Source: JALHNI01 sp044226365
GTDB lineage: Bacteria > Acidobacteriota > Terriglobia > Bryobacterales > Bryobacteraceae
Direction of reading: 5' to 3'
DNA: 64,000 bases
NCBI GenBank assembly: GCA_044226365.1
Contig: JBGAHE010000013.1
Span: forward strand, 26,157-90,156
Position numbers and translations under genes: made by a program
Shown here: one piece after another, positions 33,545-42,942 of the stretch
How the letters are laid out: every line of letters begins with the position of its first letter
Numbering within the stretch: position 1 is the first letter of the stretch
The notes under the pieces: generated by a model
The model's input: the letters and a program-made list of their open reading frames with translations, nothing else
The model's database searches: none
Told to the model about the DNA's origin: nothing

Positions 33545-36500
33545 ATGAAATCTTGTCTCGCCCTTGTCGGCGCGCTGCTTTTGAGTAGCGTCACCTGCCT
33601 CTACGCCCAGGAATCCCGCGGCGCCATTCTGGGCCGCATCACTGACCCGTCCGGCGCCCCGATCGGAGGGGCGGTCGTCAAAGCCACCAATCCGGAAACC
33701 GGCATCACCCTCACCGCCACTGCGAACGGCGAAGGCAACTACTTCCTGCCTTACCTGGTTCCGGGCAAGTACACCGTCGCCGCTGAACAAGCCGGCTTCA
33801 AGAGCCTCGTCCAGAACGACGTCCAGGTCCGCGTGACGGACCAGGTGAAGCTCGACTTCTCCCTGCAAATTGGCGACGCCAAAGAGATCGTCCAGGTCAC
33901 CGCCGAAACGCCGCTCCTGAACTCCGCCGAAGCTTCGCTCGGCCAGGTGATCGACGAGCGCCGCGCCGCCGAACTCCCGCTCTTTGCCGGCAACGCCATG
34001 GACCTCGTCCACCTCGCGCCCGGCACCGTCAACGGCACCAACCTCCGGCTCCGCAAAGCTCCCTTCAACAACGCGCCCTCGCAGTTCTCCACCAACGGCG
34101 CCGGCAACTACGTCAACGAATTCTCCATCGACGGCGTCATCAACGTCTACTCCGACGGCACCCAGCCCCGCGTTGCCTTCTCGGTTCCGCAGATGGCCAT
34201 CTCCGAGTTCAAGATCCAAACCACGCCTTATGACGCCTCCATGGGCCACACCATGGGCTCGGTGGTCAACGTCAACACCAAGGGCGGCACCAACCTCCTG
34301 CACGGCGAAGCTCACTGGTGGTTCCGCAATAGCGTCTTCGACGCGCCCACCATCTTTCAGAACCGCGCCGGCCAAGGCATCTCCAAGTACACCGACAACC
34401 GCTACGGCTTCGCCCTCGGCGGACCCGTCGTGATTCCCAAGGTCTACAACGGTAAGAACAAGACCTTCTGGTTCTACACCTGGGAACAGAACAAATTCCA
34501 GGACCCTTCGAACCAGCAAACCAGCACCGTGCCGATCGACGCCGTCCGCCGTGGCGACCTCTCCCCTTACCTCGCCCTCGGCGCCGCCTACCAGGTCTAC
34601 GATCCCAAATCCACCGTCGCCGGCGCGAATGGCGTCTTCTCCCGTACCCCCTTTCCCGGCAACATCATTCCCCAATCGCGCCTCGATCCGGTGGCCCTCA
34701 ACCTCATGAAGGCATGGCCCGCCCCGAATCAGGCCACCACCAATCGCGAGTTCCGCAACAACTTCTTCCTCAACTCGAAAGCCATCGAAAACTACTGGAC
34801 CAACCAGGGCCGCGTGGACCACACCTTCAGCGAGAAGCACCGCATCTTCGGCCGCATGCACCGCGACTATTGGCAGGAAGATAAGAACCGCTTCTTCAGC
34901 GCCACCGACAACATCTCGGGTATCATCCTGAACCGCATCAACCGCGGCGTCGCGCTCGACGACGTCTACGTCTTCAGCCCTTCGCTGCTGATGAACCTGC
35001 GCTACGGTATCACCCAGCAGGACTTCCCGGAACGTCGCGTCAGCCGTGGCTTCGACCTCGCCTCGCTCGGCTTCTCACCCGCCCTCGTCAACTCCATCGA
35101 AAAGGACATCGCCACCTTCCCGCGCACCAACGTCGCGCCCTTCTCCGTGCTCTCCAACTGGGAGTCCGGCGACGGCACCACCTCTTCGCTGATCCACCAC
35201 CTGTCGGGCACCATCACCAAAGTCGCCGGCGCTCACACCATGCGCATGGGCTTCGATGGCCGCGTGAATCGCGAGTTCCGCAACCGTTTCCCCCAGCAAA
35301 CGTCCCCGGATTTCGTCTTCCAGTCCGCCCTCGCCTCCGCCAACACGGGCGCCGCCGCTCCCCAACTCGGCGGCGAAATCACCACCTTTCTCCTCGGCAT
35401 CCCGGGCGGCACCAGCAACATGGCCCGCCTCGCGAGCTATGCCGAACAGGACAAGTACATTGGCATCTTCTATCAGGACGACTGGAAGGTCTCCCGCAAG
35501 CTGACCCTCAACCTCGGCGTCCGCTGGGATCTGGAAAGCGGCATCACCGAACGCTACAACCGTTCCGTCTACGGCTTTGACTCCACCACCGCCAACCCGT
35601 TATCGGCGGCCGCCATCGCCAACTACGCTCGCGCCCCGATTCCCGAATTGCCCGTCAACCAGTTCCGCGTCAACGGCGGCTTGACCTTCGCCGCCGTCGG
35701 CGGCAATCCCCGCAATTATTGGAGTCCGCGCTACTCGAACTTCCAGCCGCGCATCGGCCTCGCCTACCAACTCGATTCGAAGACGGTCGCCCGCGCCGGC
35801 TATGGCATCTTCACCGGTCCCATTGGCGTCTACTACACCAACACCATTCAGACCGGCTTCAGCCAGAGCACTCCCGTGCAGGCGACTCTCGACAGCGGCC
35901 TCACCTACGTGGCCAGCACGGCCAATCCGTTCCCCAATGGTTTGCTCGCGCCCACCGGATCTTCGCTCGGCCTCTCCACCAACCTCGGCCAAGCTCTTCA
36001 GGTCTACGATCCGACCCGTAAGAATCCCTATGCCCAACGCTGGAGCCTCGGCTTCCAGCGTCAGTTGCCCGCCCAGTTCGTCATCGAACTCAGCTACGTC
36101 GGCAACCGCTCCACGCGCTTGGCGGTGGACCGTAATCTGAACGCTTTCCCGAATCAGTACCTCAGCACCTCGCCCGTGCGCGACCAGGCCACCATCAACC
36201 TGCTGAGCGCCAACTTCGCCAACCCCTTCTCCGGCCTCAACTCCATCTACGGCGCCAACACGAACCGCTCGCAGTTGCTCCGCCCGTTCCCGCAATTCGG
36301 CGATATCACGGTCAATCAGCCCGTCGGCTATGCCTGGTATCACGCCCTCCAGAGCCGCATCGAGCGCCGCTTCTCGCAAGGCCTCACCGTGCAGTTCAGC
36401 CACACCTGGTCGAAAGCGATGGAGGCCACCCAGTTCCTGAACGCCGCCGATCCCACGCCCTATGAGACGGTCGCCCTGCTCGACCGCACCCACGCCATCC

Positions 36501-37060
36501 GCGGCTCCGCCATTTGGGAGATTCCCTTCGGCCACGGCCGCAAGTGGGGCGGCAACAGCCACAGCATCGTCAACTTCCTCGCTGGCGGCTGGCAGTTGAA
36601 TGGCGTCATGCAGAAGCAGAGCGGACAGCCGCTCGAGTTCGGCAACCGCATCTTCAACGGCGATCTCTCCCAGGTCGCGCTGCCCAAAGACGAACGCTCC
36701 GTCGACCGCTGGCTCCGCCTGGTCCCCAACACCGATGCCGCCACCGCCGCCTCTCGCCCCTTGGTGCCCTACGGCTTCGAGTGGCAAACCGCACGGCAAT
36801 TGGCCAATAATTTCCGGCAATTTCCGCTCCGCTTCAGCGGCATTCGCGGACCCGGACAATCCCGTTGGGACTTCTCGCTGATCAAGAACTTCAAATTCCG
36901 CGAGCGTCTCAATACCCAGTTCCGCGCCGAGACCTACAACGCCACCAACTACCCCAACCTCGGCAACCCCAATACGGACCCCACCAACGCGGCTTACGGC
37001 ACCATCACTAGCCAGGACAGTCCGCGGAGTTGGCAGTTCGCTCTACGCCTAACGTTCTAG
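33545..37060 (+). CDS. Oar-like TonB-dependent receptor 1, 1171 aa
   Basis: Signal peptide 1-22 (SCLALVGALLLSSVTCLYAQ) followed by a CarboxypepD_reg domain at about 25-110 (GAILGRITDPSGAPIGGAVV, NGEGNYFLPYLVPGKY), a plug domain (AELPLFAGNAMDLVHLAPGT, NEFSIDGVINVYSD, MGHTMGSVVNVNTKGGTN) and a long outer-membrane beta-barrel ending in a terminal Phe (WQFALRLTF). This is the family found in large numbers in Acidobacteriota, proposed to import large or complex organic substrates using TonB energy. The ATG at 33545 follows TGAGG. A strong terminator follows, so it is probably transcribed alone. Confidence 0.92.
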   Translation: MKSCLALVGALLLSSVTCLYAQESRGAILGRITDPSGAPIGGAVVKATNPETGITLTATANGEGNYFLPYLVPGKYTVAAEQAGFKSLVQNDVQVRVTDQVKLDFSLQIGDAKEIVQVTAETPLLNSAEASLGQVIDERRAAELPLFAGNAMDLVHLAPGTVNGTNLRLRKAPFNNAPSQFSTNGAGNYVNEFSIDGVINVYSDGTQPRVAFSVPQMAISEFKIQTTPYDASMGHTMGSVVNVNTKGGTNLLHGEAHWWFRNSVFDAPTIFQNRAGQGISKYTDNRYGFALGGPVVIPKVYNGKNKTFWFYTWEQNKFQDPSNQQTSTVPIDAVRRGDLSPYLALGAAYQVYDPKSTVAGANGVFSRTPFPGNIIPQSRLDPVALNLMKAWPAPNQATTNREFRNNFFLNSKAIENYWTNQGRVDHTFSEKHRIFGRMHRDYWQEDKNRFFSATDNISGIILNRINRGVALDDVYVFSPSLLMNLRYGITQQDFPERRVSRGFDLASLGFSPALVNSIEKDIATFPRTNVAPFSVLSNWESGDGTTSSLIHHLSGTITKVAGAHTMRMGFDGRVNREFRNRFPQQTSPDFVFQSALASANTGAAAPQLGGEITTFLLGIPGGTSNMARLASYAEQDKYIGIFYQDDWKVSRKLTLNLGVRWDLESGITERYNRSVYGFDSTTANPLSAAAIANYARAPIPELPVNQFRVNGGLTFAAVGGNPRNYWSPRYSNFQPRIGLAYQLDSKTVARAGYGIFTGPIGVYYTNTIQTGFSQSTPVQATLDSGLTYVASTANPFPNGLLAPTGSSLGLSTNLGQALQVYDPTRKNPYAQRWSLGFQRQLPAQFVIELSYVGNRSTRLAVDRNLNAFPNQYLSTSPVRDQATINLLSANFANPFSGLNSIYGANTNRSQLLRPFPQFGDITVNQPVGYAWYHALQSRIERRFSQGLTVQFSHTWSKAMEATQFLNAADPTPYETVALLDRTHAIRGSAIWEIPFGHGRKWGGNSHSIVNFLAGGWQLNGVMQKQSGQPLEFGNRIFNGDLSQVALPKDERSVDRWLRLVPNTDAATAASRPLVPYGFEWQTARQLANNFRQFPLRFSGIRGPGQSRWDFSLIKNFKFRERLNTQFRAETYNATNYPNLGNPNTDPTNAAYGTITSQDSPRSWQFALRLTF

Positions 37061-37084
37061 GCGTTCTTAATCTTCGGTTCCCCG

Positions 37085-37113
37085 AAGGGCCGCCCAACCG
37101 GGCGGCCCTTTTA
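37085..37113 (+). terminator. rho-independent terminator after TonB receptor 1
   Basis: An 11-bp perfect stem (AAGGGCCGCCC and GGGCGGCCCTT) with an AACC loop is followed by a T-rich tract (TTTTATT). It begins 25 bases after the receptor stop codon. Confidence 0.93.
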
Positions 37114-37711
37114 TTGCTTCTGAAAGCCATTGGGGCGAAACGGACTGTGGGGCGATTCACCACAAGCCTCTTAACACATTCGTCATCAAATAGATACGGG
37201 CCAGTACTCTCCGGGGCCGCCCGCCTGGAACGGGGCGAACCTGATGAAATCTGTGGCGTACCCCTCTCTCGCCAGGGTAAGTCGATTAATGCCCGTATAT
37301 TAAACTTCTTATACTTACAAATATTTATGCTACGGTAGCGGTAAGTTTACTCGGTCGGTACCAACGGCTGGGTAGGGGTTAGAGGGACCGATCCAAGGAT
37401 CGCGAACCCGCACCTCACGGCTAAAAGGGTCGCGATGGGTCGGAAGTTCTTTGTCTCTTCATTGGTTTCCTTTGACCACCTGAAAAACGATTTCAGGAGG
37501 TTATCTCTCAAGAATGTTTCGTCTCCCCGGTCTGCGAAGGGCCTTGTCCCTTTCCACCGCCGAGCGCCGTCTCAGCGCCCACTCCCTGGCGCCCGAGCAG
37601 CTCCTCTCTCTCGCCTCTCACACCGACCTCCGTTGCGCGGTGTCATCCAACTCCAACAAGCGAGCCACCGCGAAGTGCGTCGTGGCATGTGCTCGCTAAG
37701 AAAGGTCACTA
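37114..37711 (+). other. long intergenic leader region before TonB receptor 2
   Basis: About 600 bases between the terminator and the next receptor. It is locally AT-rich at 37290-37335, where a promoter is likely although no clean -35/-10 pair is seen. It contains a CGATCC-AA-GGATCG hairpin at 37389-37402 and a CCTGAAA-AACGA-TTTCAGG hairpin at 37479-37497 overlapping a strong AGGAGG. A 61-codon open frame follows at 37514-37699. No known riboswitch consensus could be matched by eye. Confidence 0.5.
37514..37699 (+). CDS. possible short leader peptide, 61 aa
   Basis: An ATG at 37514 lies 13 bases after AGGAGG (37495-37500), a rather long spacing. The frame encodes an Arg/Ser/Leu-rich product with four Cys and no recognisable domain, and stops 15 bases before the start of TonB receptor 2. 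The ribosome site can be covered by a 7-bp hairpin (37479-37497), so it could be a regulatory leader. It may equally be chance open sequence. Confidence 0.3.
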   Translation: MFRLPGLRRALSLSTAERRLSAHSLAPEQLLSLASHTDLRCAVSSNSNKRATAKCVVACAR

Positions 37712-37714
37712 TTG

Positions 37715-40700
37715 ATGTCACATAAACCTGGTATCTGTCAGCGCACGCTTACCACTTTGCTCCTTGTCTTTGGGCTCTCCTCCGGTCTTTTGGCCCAGGA
37801 ACGCTTCGGCGAAATCCATGGCACGATCAAAGACCCGTCGGCGTCGGCGATTCCCAACGCCTCCATCACGCTCACCAGCAACTCGACCCAGAAGGTCACC
37901 AAGCTCAAGAGCGATAACAATGGCTTCTACGTGGCCAAAGACCTGGAACCGGGCCGCTACAAGGCCCGCATCGAAGCGTCCGGCTTCGCGAGCAACGAAA
38001 TTCCCGACCTGGTGATTCTGCTCGGTAAAGTGCTCACGCTCGATGTCACGCTCACCGTCGGCACCACCACCGAAACTGTCCAGATCACTGACGCGGCTCC
38101 CCTCATCGATACCTCCACCACGCAGGTCTCTCACAACGTCACCGCGGAAGAATTCAACCGCATGCCCAAAGCCCGCACCTTCCAGTCGCTGGTCGCGCTG
38201 GCGCCCACGGCGACCTCGGGCGACCTCGAAGGCGGCATTCAGGTGAACGGTTCGAGCGCCGGCGAAAACAACTTCATCGTCGACGGCATCACTACCACCA
38301 GCGTGCTGCAGGGCCAGTCCCGCACCAACGCTGCCTTCGAAATCCTCGACGAAGTCCAGGTCAAGACCTCCGGCATCGAAGCGCAGTACGGCGGCGCCAC
38401 TGGCGGCGTGATCAGCGCCATTACCCGCTCCGGCGGCAATGCGTTCCACGGCGACATTCACTACTACTACACCGGCAACGGCATTGCCGCCGGTCCCGTG
38501 AAGCGTCTCCTGATGAACCCGGTCGACCTGGTCACCACCGGCTACGTGCAGGACAACAAGCAGAAGAGCACCACCAATGAAATCGGCTATGCCCTGGGCG
38601 GCTATTTCATCAAGAACCGCGTGTACTTCTTCAGCGCCGCTTCGCCCCGCTTTGGCGATTCGGACCGCAAGTACCTCACCGCCGACAATCAGACTGTTTC
38701 CCTCCACGCGGACACCCGCACCTGGCAGGCCTACAACAAACTCTCGGCCGACATCACCAGCAAGCTCCGCCTGAACGCCGCTTTCTACTGGTCGCCCTTC
38801 TCGCAGGCTGGCATCCTCGCCGGTTACAGCAACGCGGGCAATCAGTCCACCAGCACCGCTTCGGCGTTGCTCGCCAACCAGGCCCGCGGCTTCTTCAACC
38901 CCCAGAGCAACTACAACGGCGACGTCACCTACACGGTGAATCCCACCACGCTCATCAACCTCCGCTTCGGCCGCAACTACGACAACTACAAGGCCCTCGG
39001 CGTCCCTGACGTTAGCGCGATCGAATGGGGCACCCCCTCCGTCGGCGTTGCCGGCCTTCCCGCCAACCTGCAATTGGGCGCCGGCGCCACCACCATCCCG
39101 CGTGTCCAGAACACCTTCTTCGACATCGCGACCCGCACCAACCTGCAGTTGGACGTCACCAAGATCGTCCGCTTCGCCGGTTCGCATGACTTCAAGGTCG
39201 GCCTCGGTCGCATGAAGATGGTAAACAACGTCAACCTCGCCTACGGCGGCGGCGGCTACGTCACCCTCTTCTGGAATACCCCCTACAACGACACCGCCAC
39301 CAAGCAAAGCTACACGGGTACCTACGGCTACTATCGTCTCGACGACATCGGCACCAAGGGCACCACCGGCGGCACCATCGACAACATCTACTTCCAGGAC
39401 CGCTGGAGACCGACCAGCCGCCTCTCGCTCGACCTGGGCCTTCGTCTCGAAAACGAAAAGGTCCCGTCTTTCCGTCCCGACATCCAGAAGTACGCCTTCC
39501 AGATGGGCTGGGGCAAGAAGATCGCTCCGCGTCTCGGCGCCAGCTATGACGTCTTCGGCAACGGCAAGATGAAGGTCTACGGCAGCTTCGGCCTGTTCTA
39601 CGACTGGATCAAGTACGAACTCTCCCGCGGCACCTTCGGTGGCGACCACTGGAATCAGTACTACCGCACGCTCGACACGCTCGACGTCCTCAGCCTCGGC
39701 AACGGCAACCTCCCCGGCCGTAACATCTTCGCCGGTGGCGCTGCTCCTTACCTCGACCTCCGCGTGCCGGCCTTCGGCGATGCTTCGGTCGACCCCAACA
39801 TCGCCCCCCTCAGCACCAAGCTCATCAACATCGGCACCGAATACCAGTTGCGGCCCAAGGTCGTTCTGGCCGTTCGCTACACCCGCAGCACCCTGCGCAA
39901 CGCCATTGAAGACGTGGGCACCCTCGATGCCGCCGGTAACGAAATCTACCTCTACGGCAACCCGGGCCAGGGTCTGGTCGCCAAGTCCAGCCCCAGCGGC
40001 AGGATCGTTCCGTCGTTTGCTCTGCCGCGCCCGCAGCGCGACTACAACGCCGTCGACGTGACGCTCAGCCGCCGCTTCGCCAACCACTTCTTCCTCTCCG
40101 GCAGCTACACCTGGAGCCGCCTCTACGGCAACTACGCCGGCTTGGTCAGCACCGACGAAACCACGCCGCCCTCCACGGGCCGTACCTCTTCGGTCTCCCA
40201 GCAGTCCGGTGGCCAGGCCACGCGTGCGGGCACGTCCGCCAGCCGTTACTATGACCTGGATTACTTGCAGTGGGATGCCCATGGCAACCTCGGCAACTAT
40301 GGCCTGCTCGCCTCCGATCATCCGCACCAGTTCAAGTTCTACGGCTCCTACGAAAAGCCGTGGGCCAAGAACTTCGGCACGTCTGAGATCGGCTGGAGCT
40401 ACTTCATCCAGAGCGGTACGCCCCAGAGCACGCAGGTTAGCTCCACTCAGAACGCCCCGGTGCTCGTGAATGGCCGTGGTGACCTGGGTCGCAGCCCGGT
40501 GATCAGCCAGACCGACCTGGTGCTCTCGCACACCTTCCACATCACCGAACGTCAGCGCCTCCGCTTCGAGTTCAATGCGCAGAACCTCTTCAACCAGAAG
40601 ACTGCTCAGATCCTGTACACGTTCCTCAACCGTTACCGGACGAACTCCTCGGCTCTGAACTACACCACGTTCGACTTCACCAAGCCCTACGACTACGCCG

Positions 40701-40825
40701 CGATGATCGCCCGCACCAGCGACGCGACCACCAAGGCCTACGGCGCGCTCGACCCCCGCTTCGGCAAGGGCGACCTGTTCCGTACCGGCTTCATCGGCCG
40801 CGTCGGTTTGAAGTACATCTTCTAA
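37715..40825 (+). CDS. Oar-like TonB-dependent receptor 2, 1036 aa
   Basis: The ATG at 37715 is chosen over a TTG three bases earlier. The signal peptide (about 1-27) ends at LLAQ. The CarboxypepD_reg domain is at about 30-110 (GEIHGTIKDPSASAIPNASI, KSDNNGFYVAKDLEPGRYKA). The plug follows (FNRMPKARTFQSLVALAPTA, ENNFIVDGITTTSV, YGGATGGVISAITRSGGN), then a barrel ending in Val-Gly-Leu-Lys-Tyr-Ile-Phe with the usual terminal Phe. It is only distantly similar to receptor 1, so the two are not a recent duplication. It probably imports a large substrate across the outer membrane. Unlike receptor 1 it has a long leader that may regulate it, and no clear terminator follows. Confidence 0.92.
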   Translation: MSHKPGICQRTLTTLLLVFGLSSGLLAQERFGEIHGTIKDPSASAIPNASITLTSNSTQKVTKLKSDNNGFYVAKDLEPGRYKARIEASGFASNEIPDLVILLGKVLTLDVTLTVGTTTETVQITDAAPLIDTSTTQVSHNVTAEEFNRMPKARTFQSLVALAPTATSGDLEGGIQVNGSSAGENNFIVDGITTTSVLQGQSRTNAAFEILDEVQVKTSGIEAQYGGATGGVISAITRSGGNAFHGDIHYYYTGNGIAAGPVKRLLMNPVDLVTTGYVQDNKQKSTTNEIGYALGGYFIKNRVYFFSAASPRFGDSDRKYLTADNQTVSLHADTRTWQAYNKLSADITSKLRLNAAFYWSPFSQAGILAGYSNAGNQSTSTASALLANQARGFFNPQSNYNGDVTYTVNPTTLINLRFGRNYDNYKALGVPDVSAIEWGTPSVGVAGLPANLQLGAGATTIPRVQNTFFDIATRTNLQLDVTKIVRFAGSHDFKVGLGRMKMVNNVNLAYGGGGYVTLFWNTPYNDTATKQSYTGTYGYYRLDDIGTKGTTGGTIDNIYFQDRWRPTSRLSLDLGLRLENEKVPSFRPDIQKYAFQMGWGKKIAPRLGASYDVFGNGKMKVYGSFGLFYDWIKYELSRGTFGGDHWNQYYRTLDTLDVLSLGNGNLPGRNIFAGGAAPYLDLRVPAFGDASVDPNIAPLSTKLINIGTEYQLRPKVVLAVRYTRSTLRNAIEDVGTLDAAGNEIYLYGNPGQGLVAKSSPSGRIVPSFALPRPQRDYNAVDVTLSRRFANHFFLSGSYTWSRLYGNYAGLVSTDETTPPSTGRTSSVSQQSGGQATRAGTSASRYYDLDYLQWDAHGNLGNYGLLASDHPHQFKFYGSYEKPWAKNFGTSEIGWSYFIQSGTPQSTQVSSTQNAPVLVNGRGDLGRSPVISQTDLVLSHTFHITERQRLRFEFNAQNLFNQKTAQILYTFLNRYRTNSSALNYTTFDFTKPYDYAAMIARTSDATTKAYGALDPRFGKGDLFRTGFIGRVGLKYIF

Positions 40826-40844
40826 CCATTTCCCATGCCCTCGA

Positions 40845-41699
40845 TTAAGCGTGGCCGGGCCGCAGTTTCTCCAGCACCGCGCTCACAATCGCCTTGCCAC
40901 GGTCATAAGCATCTCCATACGCCGTCTTCCGCTCCTGCCGCGAATACGCGTACCCGGACCGGTAAAGCCGCTCAAAGCTTTGCCCCATCACGTACGTCCC
41001 CGCATACGCCACGGCCGCTTTCGGAATCAGACCGCCGCCCAACGGAATCTTCCCGATCAGTTCGCGCGCGATCGCCCGCCAGCCAAACGCCCCCGCGACG
41101 ATCGACGCAATCTCACCCCGCTGCTCGCGATAGCCCACCGGGCGGTCGCTAGCCGCCGCCAGCAGAAACGCGAGACGCACCTGGTTCGCCGTCAACACCG
41201 CCGTATCGGACGCGAACTCGCCGATCGCCCAGCCCAGGCCCAACAACGGCGCGATGTTCGGCATTGCCGTCGCGATCGAGAACAGCGCGTTCTCCCGCGA
41301 AACGGTATGAATGGAGCGCCGCGCCACCTCCGTACGGAACGGCGGAAACTGTCGTGCCAAAGCAAGCGCCAGGTCTTCGTGCGCGTCCAGCACCGCCTTC
41401 ACCATCTGCTGCGGATTGGCTGGGTCGAAGTAGAAGCCGTGCTCGCTGCGTTCCAGCCCCAGTTGGTAAATCTCAATGTCGAACGGGCCCTCGCTGCGCG
41501 TCGCCCGCTCAACGCTGCGCGCCGCACTGCGCCGTCGATCCACCGACATCGTCGCCGGCAGAATGAAGTGCTCCAGGTCGCGATAAAACGAATCGTCAGC
41601 GGCGAACAAACCAATGCGGAACGGACGCTCCGCCGACTCCCGCACCGAGGCTGGATTCAGATTCGTCACCGCCTGCCGCACTTGCCCGAGAAAATTCAT
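40845..41699 (-). CDS. DUF697/YcjF-like protein, 284 aa
   Basis: The C-terminal half has the features of the DUF697 family: NQVRLAFLLAAASDRPVGYR (about 168-187), GWRAIARELIGKIPLGGGLIPKAAVAYAGTYVMGQ (206-240) with two hydrophobic Gly-rich segments that may insert in the inner membrane. An additional hydrophobic segment (MPNIAPLLGLGWAIGEF) precedes it. The N-terminal 100 residues (FRIGLFAADDSFYRDLEHFI) are of unknown fold. DUF697 proteins are often linked to GTPases, but none is adjacent. The start overlaps the upstream nuclease-like gene by 104 bases, so one of the two ends may be misplaced. Confidence 0.6.
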   Translation of the reverse strand: MNFLGQVRQAVTNLNPASVRESAERPFRIGLFAADDSFYRDLEHFILPATMSVDRRRSAARSVERATRSEGPFDIEIYQLGLERSEHGFYFDPANPQQMVKAVLDAHEDLALALARQFPPFRTEVARRSIHTVSRENALFSIATAMPNIAPLLGLGWAIGEFASDTAVLTANQVRLAFLLAAASDRPVGYREQRGEIASIVAGAFGWRAIARELIGKIPLGGGLIPKAAVAYAGTYVMGQSFERLYRSGYAYSRQERKTAYGDAYDRGKAIVSAVLEKLRPGHA

Positions 41700-42915
41700 C
41701 TTCGCTCCTGCTTCCCCGCCGGAACGCGACCGAAAGAGCGCCGCTCCGCGGATGCGCTACCCCAATCATCTCCCAATCGATCGCCGGCGAGAAATAGCGT
41801 AGCACCGTCGCATTGGACGGATGAAAATCGAGTGCGGGTGCAACAAAGTAAAGCCGCGGCGGAACCTTGGCCAAATGCCGGCCCGGAAAGTACCCGCGCG
41901 CGGTGAACTCGTCCCGGCGTCCGTGCCAATCCACCCGCATCCAATAGTCGAGCGCCTGGAGAGGCAGATTGATGTCCTCGCTCGCTTTCAGCTCGAGCAC
42001 GGCCAGACGGCCGTGGCGGTCCGCCGACAGCAGGTCAATCAGGTCACGGTCATTGGCGGCAAACGCCGGCACCTGCCCGTACACCGGCCCCTGCAGTTGC
42101 GAATCGATCGTCTCCAAATGCGCGCGCACCTGTTCCTCCAGCCGCCGCTCCGGCCCCGGCGACAGCCGCACTCGTCCGTCGTCCCAGGGCGCATCGAGCG
42201 CCCGCTCCAGATTCCCGTGGTCGAGCAGATCCACCGGATCCTCGCTGCCATCCGCCTCGTACGTATACAGCGCCGGCTCAAACCGCGACCGGTCCAGATA
42301 CCGCAGCCGTAGCGACGTCGTCAGGTGCTGGTCCACCGGCACGAAAATCGCCAGCCCCTCCACCACCGCTCGTTTCTCCTGCCGCCGGCAGTAATCATGC
42401 CAGATCAGACCGAAGCTCAACACGGCATCCACATCGGACATCGGCGTCGCCAGAATCGCCGCCCAGGCGCTATTGCCCCGCCGCACCAGCGCCCGCGGAT
42501 ACGCCGGCGAAAGCGTGTGCTGCAGATTCGCCCCGGTCGTCAGTTCGCTCACCGTCCAGCCGGGAAACCGCCGCGCCAGGCTCCGCCGCAACTGTTCGCG
42601 ATACACCGTGCGCACCGCCGTCACTTCGCGATGCCGCTGCAGCCCGGAATCGCGGTCCACAATCTCGAGCGTCCGCGTCTTGCCGAACAGCCCCCGCGTC
42701 TCCACCTTGATCCGCCCGCTGCCCATCCGCGCCACACTCGTAATCGAGTGCGCCACGCTGCGCTCGTCGTTCCAGGCGTGGAGCATCAGCGCCCCGCCAC
42801 GCTCGGTCAGTGAATAGGAATCCCACAGCAGGTCGAACGGTTCCTGGCCCGGCTCCAGCAGCGCCGGCCGCGTCAGTTCCTTTAGCAGCGCAAACAATTC
42901 TTCGGTCGATGGCAT
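41596..42915 (-). CDS. PD-(D/E)XK nuclease-like hypothetical protein, 439 aa
   Basis: The ATG at 42915 is preferred; the open frame extends further upstream but only into the divergent yggS gene. Residues about 300-345 contain NDRDLIDLLSADRHGRLAVL followed by ELKASEDI, which fits the D-x(n)-E-x-K catalytic core of the PD-(D/E)XK nuclease fold. The rest (a beta-rich N-terminal half with an FVPVDQHLTTSLRLRYLD segment) is unrecognised. The last 35 residues are Ser/Gly-rich and overlap the DUF697-like gene by 104 bases, so a missed frameshift near the end is possible. No signal peptide is seen. Confidence 0.62.
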   Translation of the reverse strand: MPSTEELFALLKELTRPALLEPGQEPFDLLWDSYSLTERGGALMLHAWNDERSVAHSITSVARMGSGRIKVETRGLFGKTRTLEIVDRDSGLQRHREVTAVRTVYREQLRRSLARRFPGWTVSELTTGANLQHTLSPAYPRALVRRGNSAWAAILATPMSDVDAVLSFGLIWHDYCRRQEKRAVVEGLAIFVPVDQHLTTSLRLRYLDRSRFEPALYTYEADGSEDPVDLLDHGNLERALDAPWDDGRVRLSPGPERRLEEQVRAHLETIDSQLQGPVYGQVPAFAANDRDLIDLLSADRHGRLAVLELKASEDINLPLQALDYWMRVDWHGRRDEFTARGYFPGRHLAKVPPRLYFVAPALDFHPSNATVLRYFSPAIDWEMIGVAHPRSGALSVAFRRGSRSEDEFSRASAAGGDESESSLGAGVGGASVPHWFVRR

Positions 42916-42942
42916 GGCGTCGTTTTCGTCCCGTAGAATAGT

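Noticed and set aside
37235..37300. Possible TPP riboswitch (GAACCTGATGAAATCTG resembles the 3' part of the THI box)
   Set aside because: Only a few consecutive bases fit; the partner GCTGAGA element and the spacing are absent.
37318..37360. Possible cyclic-di-GMP (GEMM) riboswitch because of GGTAGCGGTAAGTTTAC
   Set aside because: The essential CGCAAAGC-type segment and the tetraloop receptor are missing.
37718..40540. Long open frame (940 codons) on the minus strand opposite TonB receptor 2
   Set aside because: It is Val/Gly/Glu-rich without domains and mirrors the receptor codons; a shadow of high-GC codon usage.
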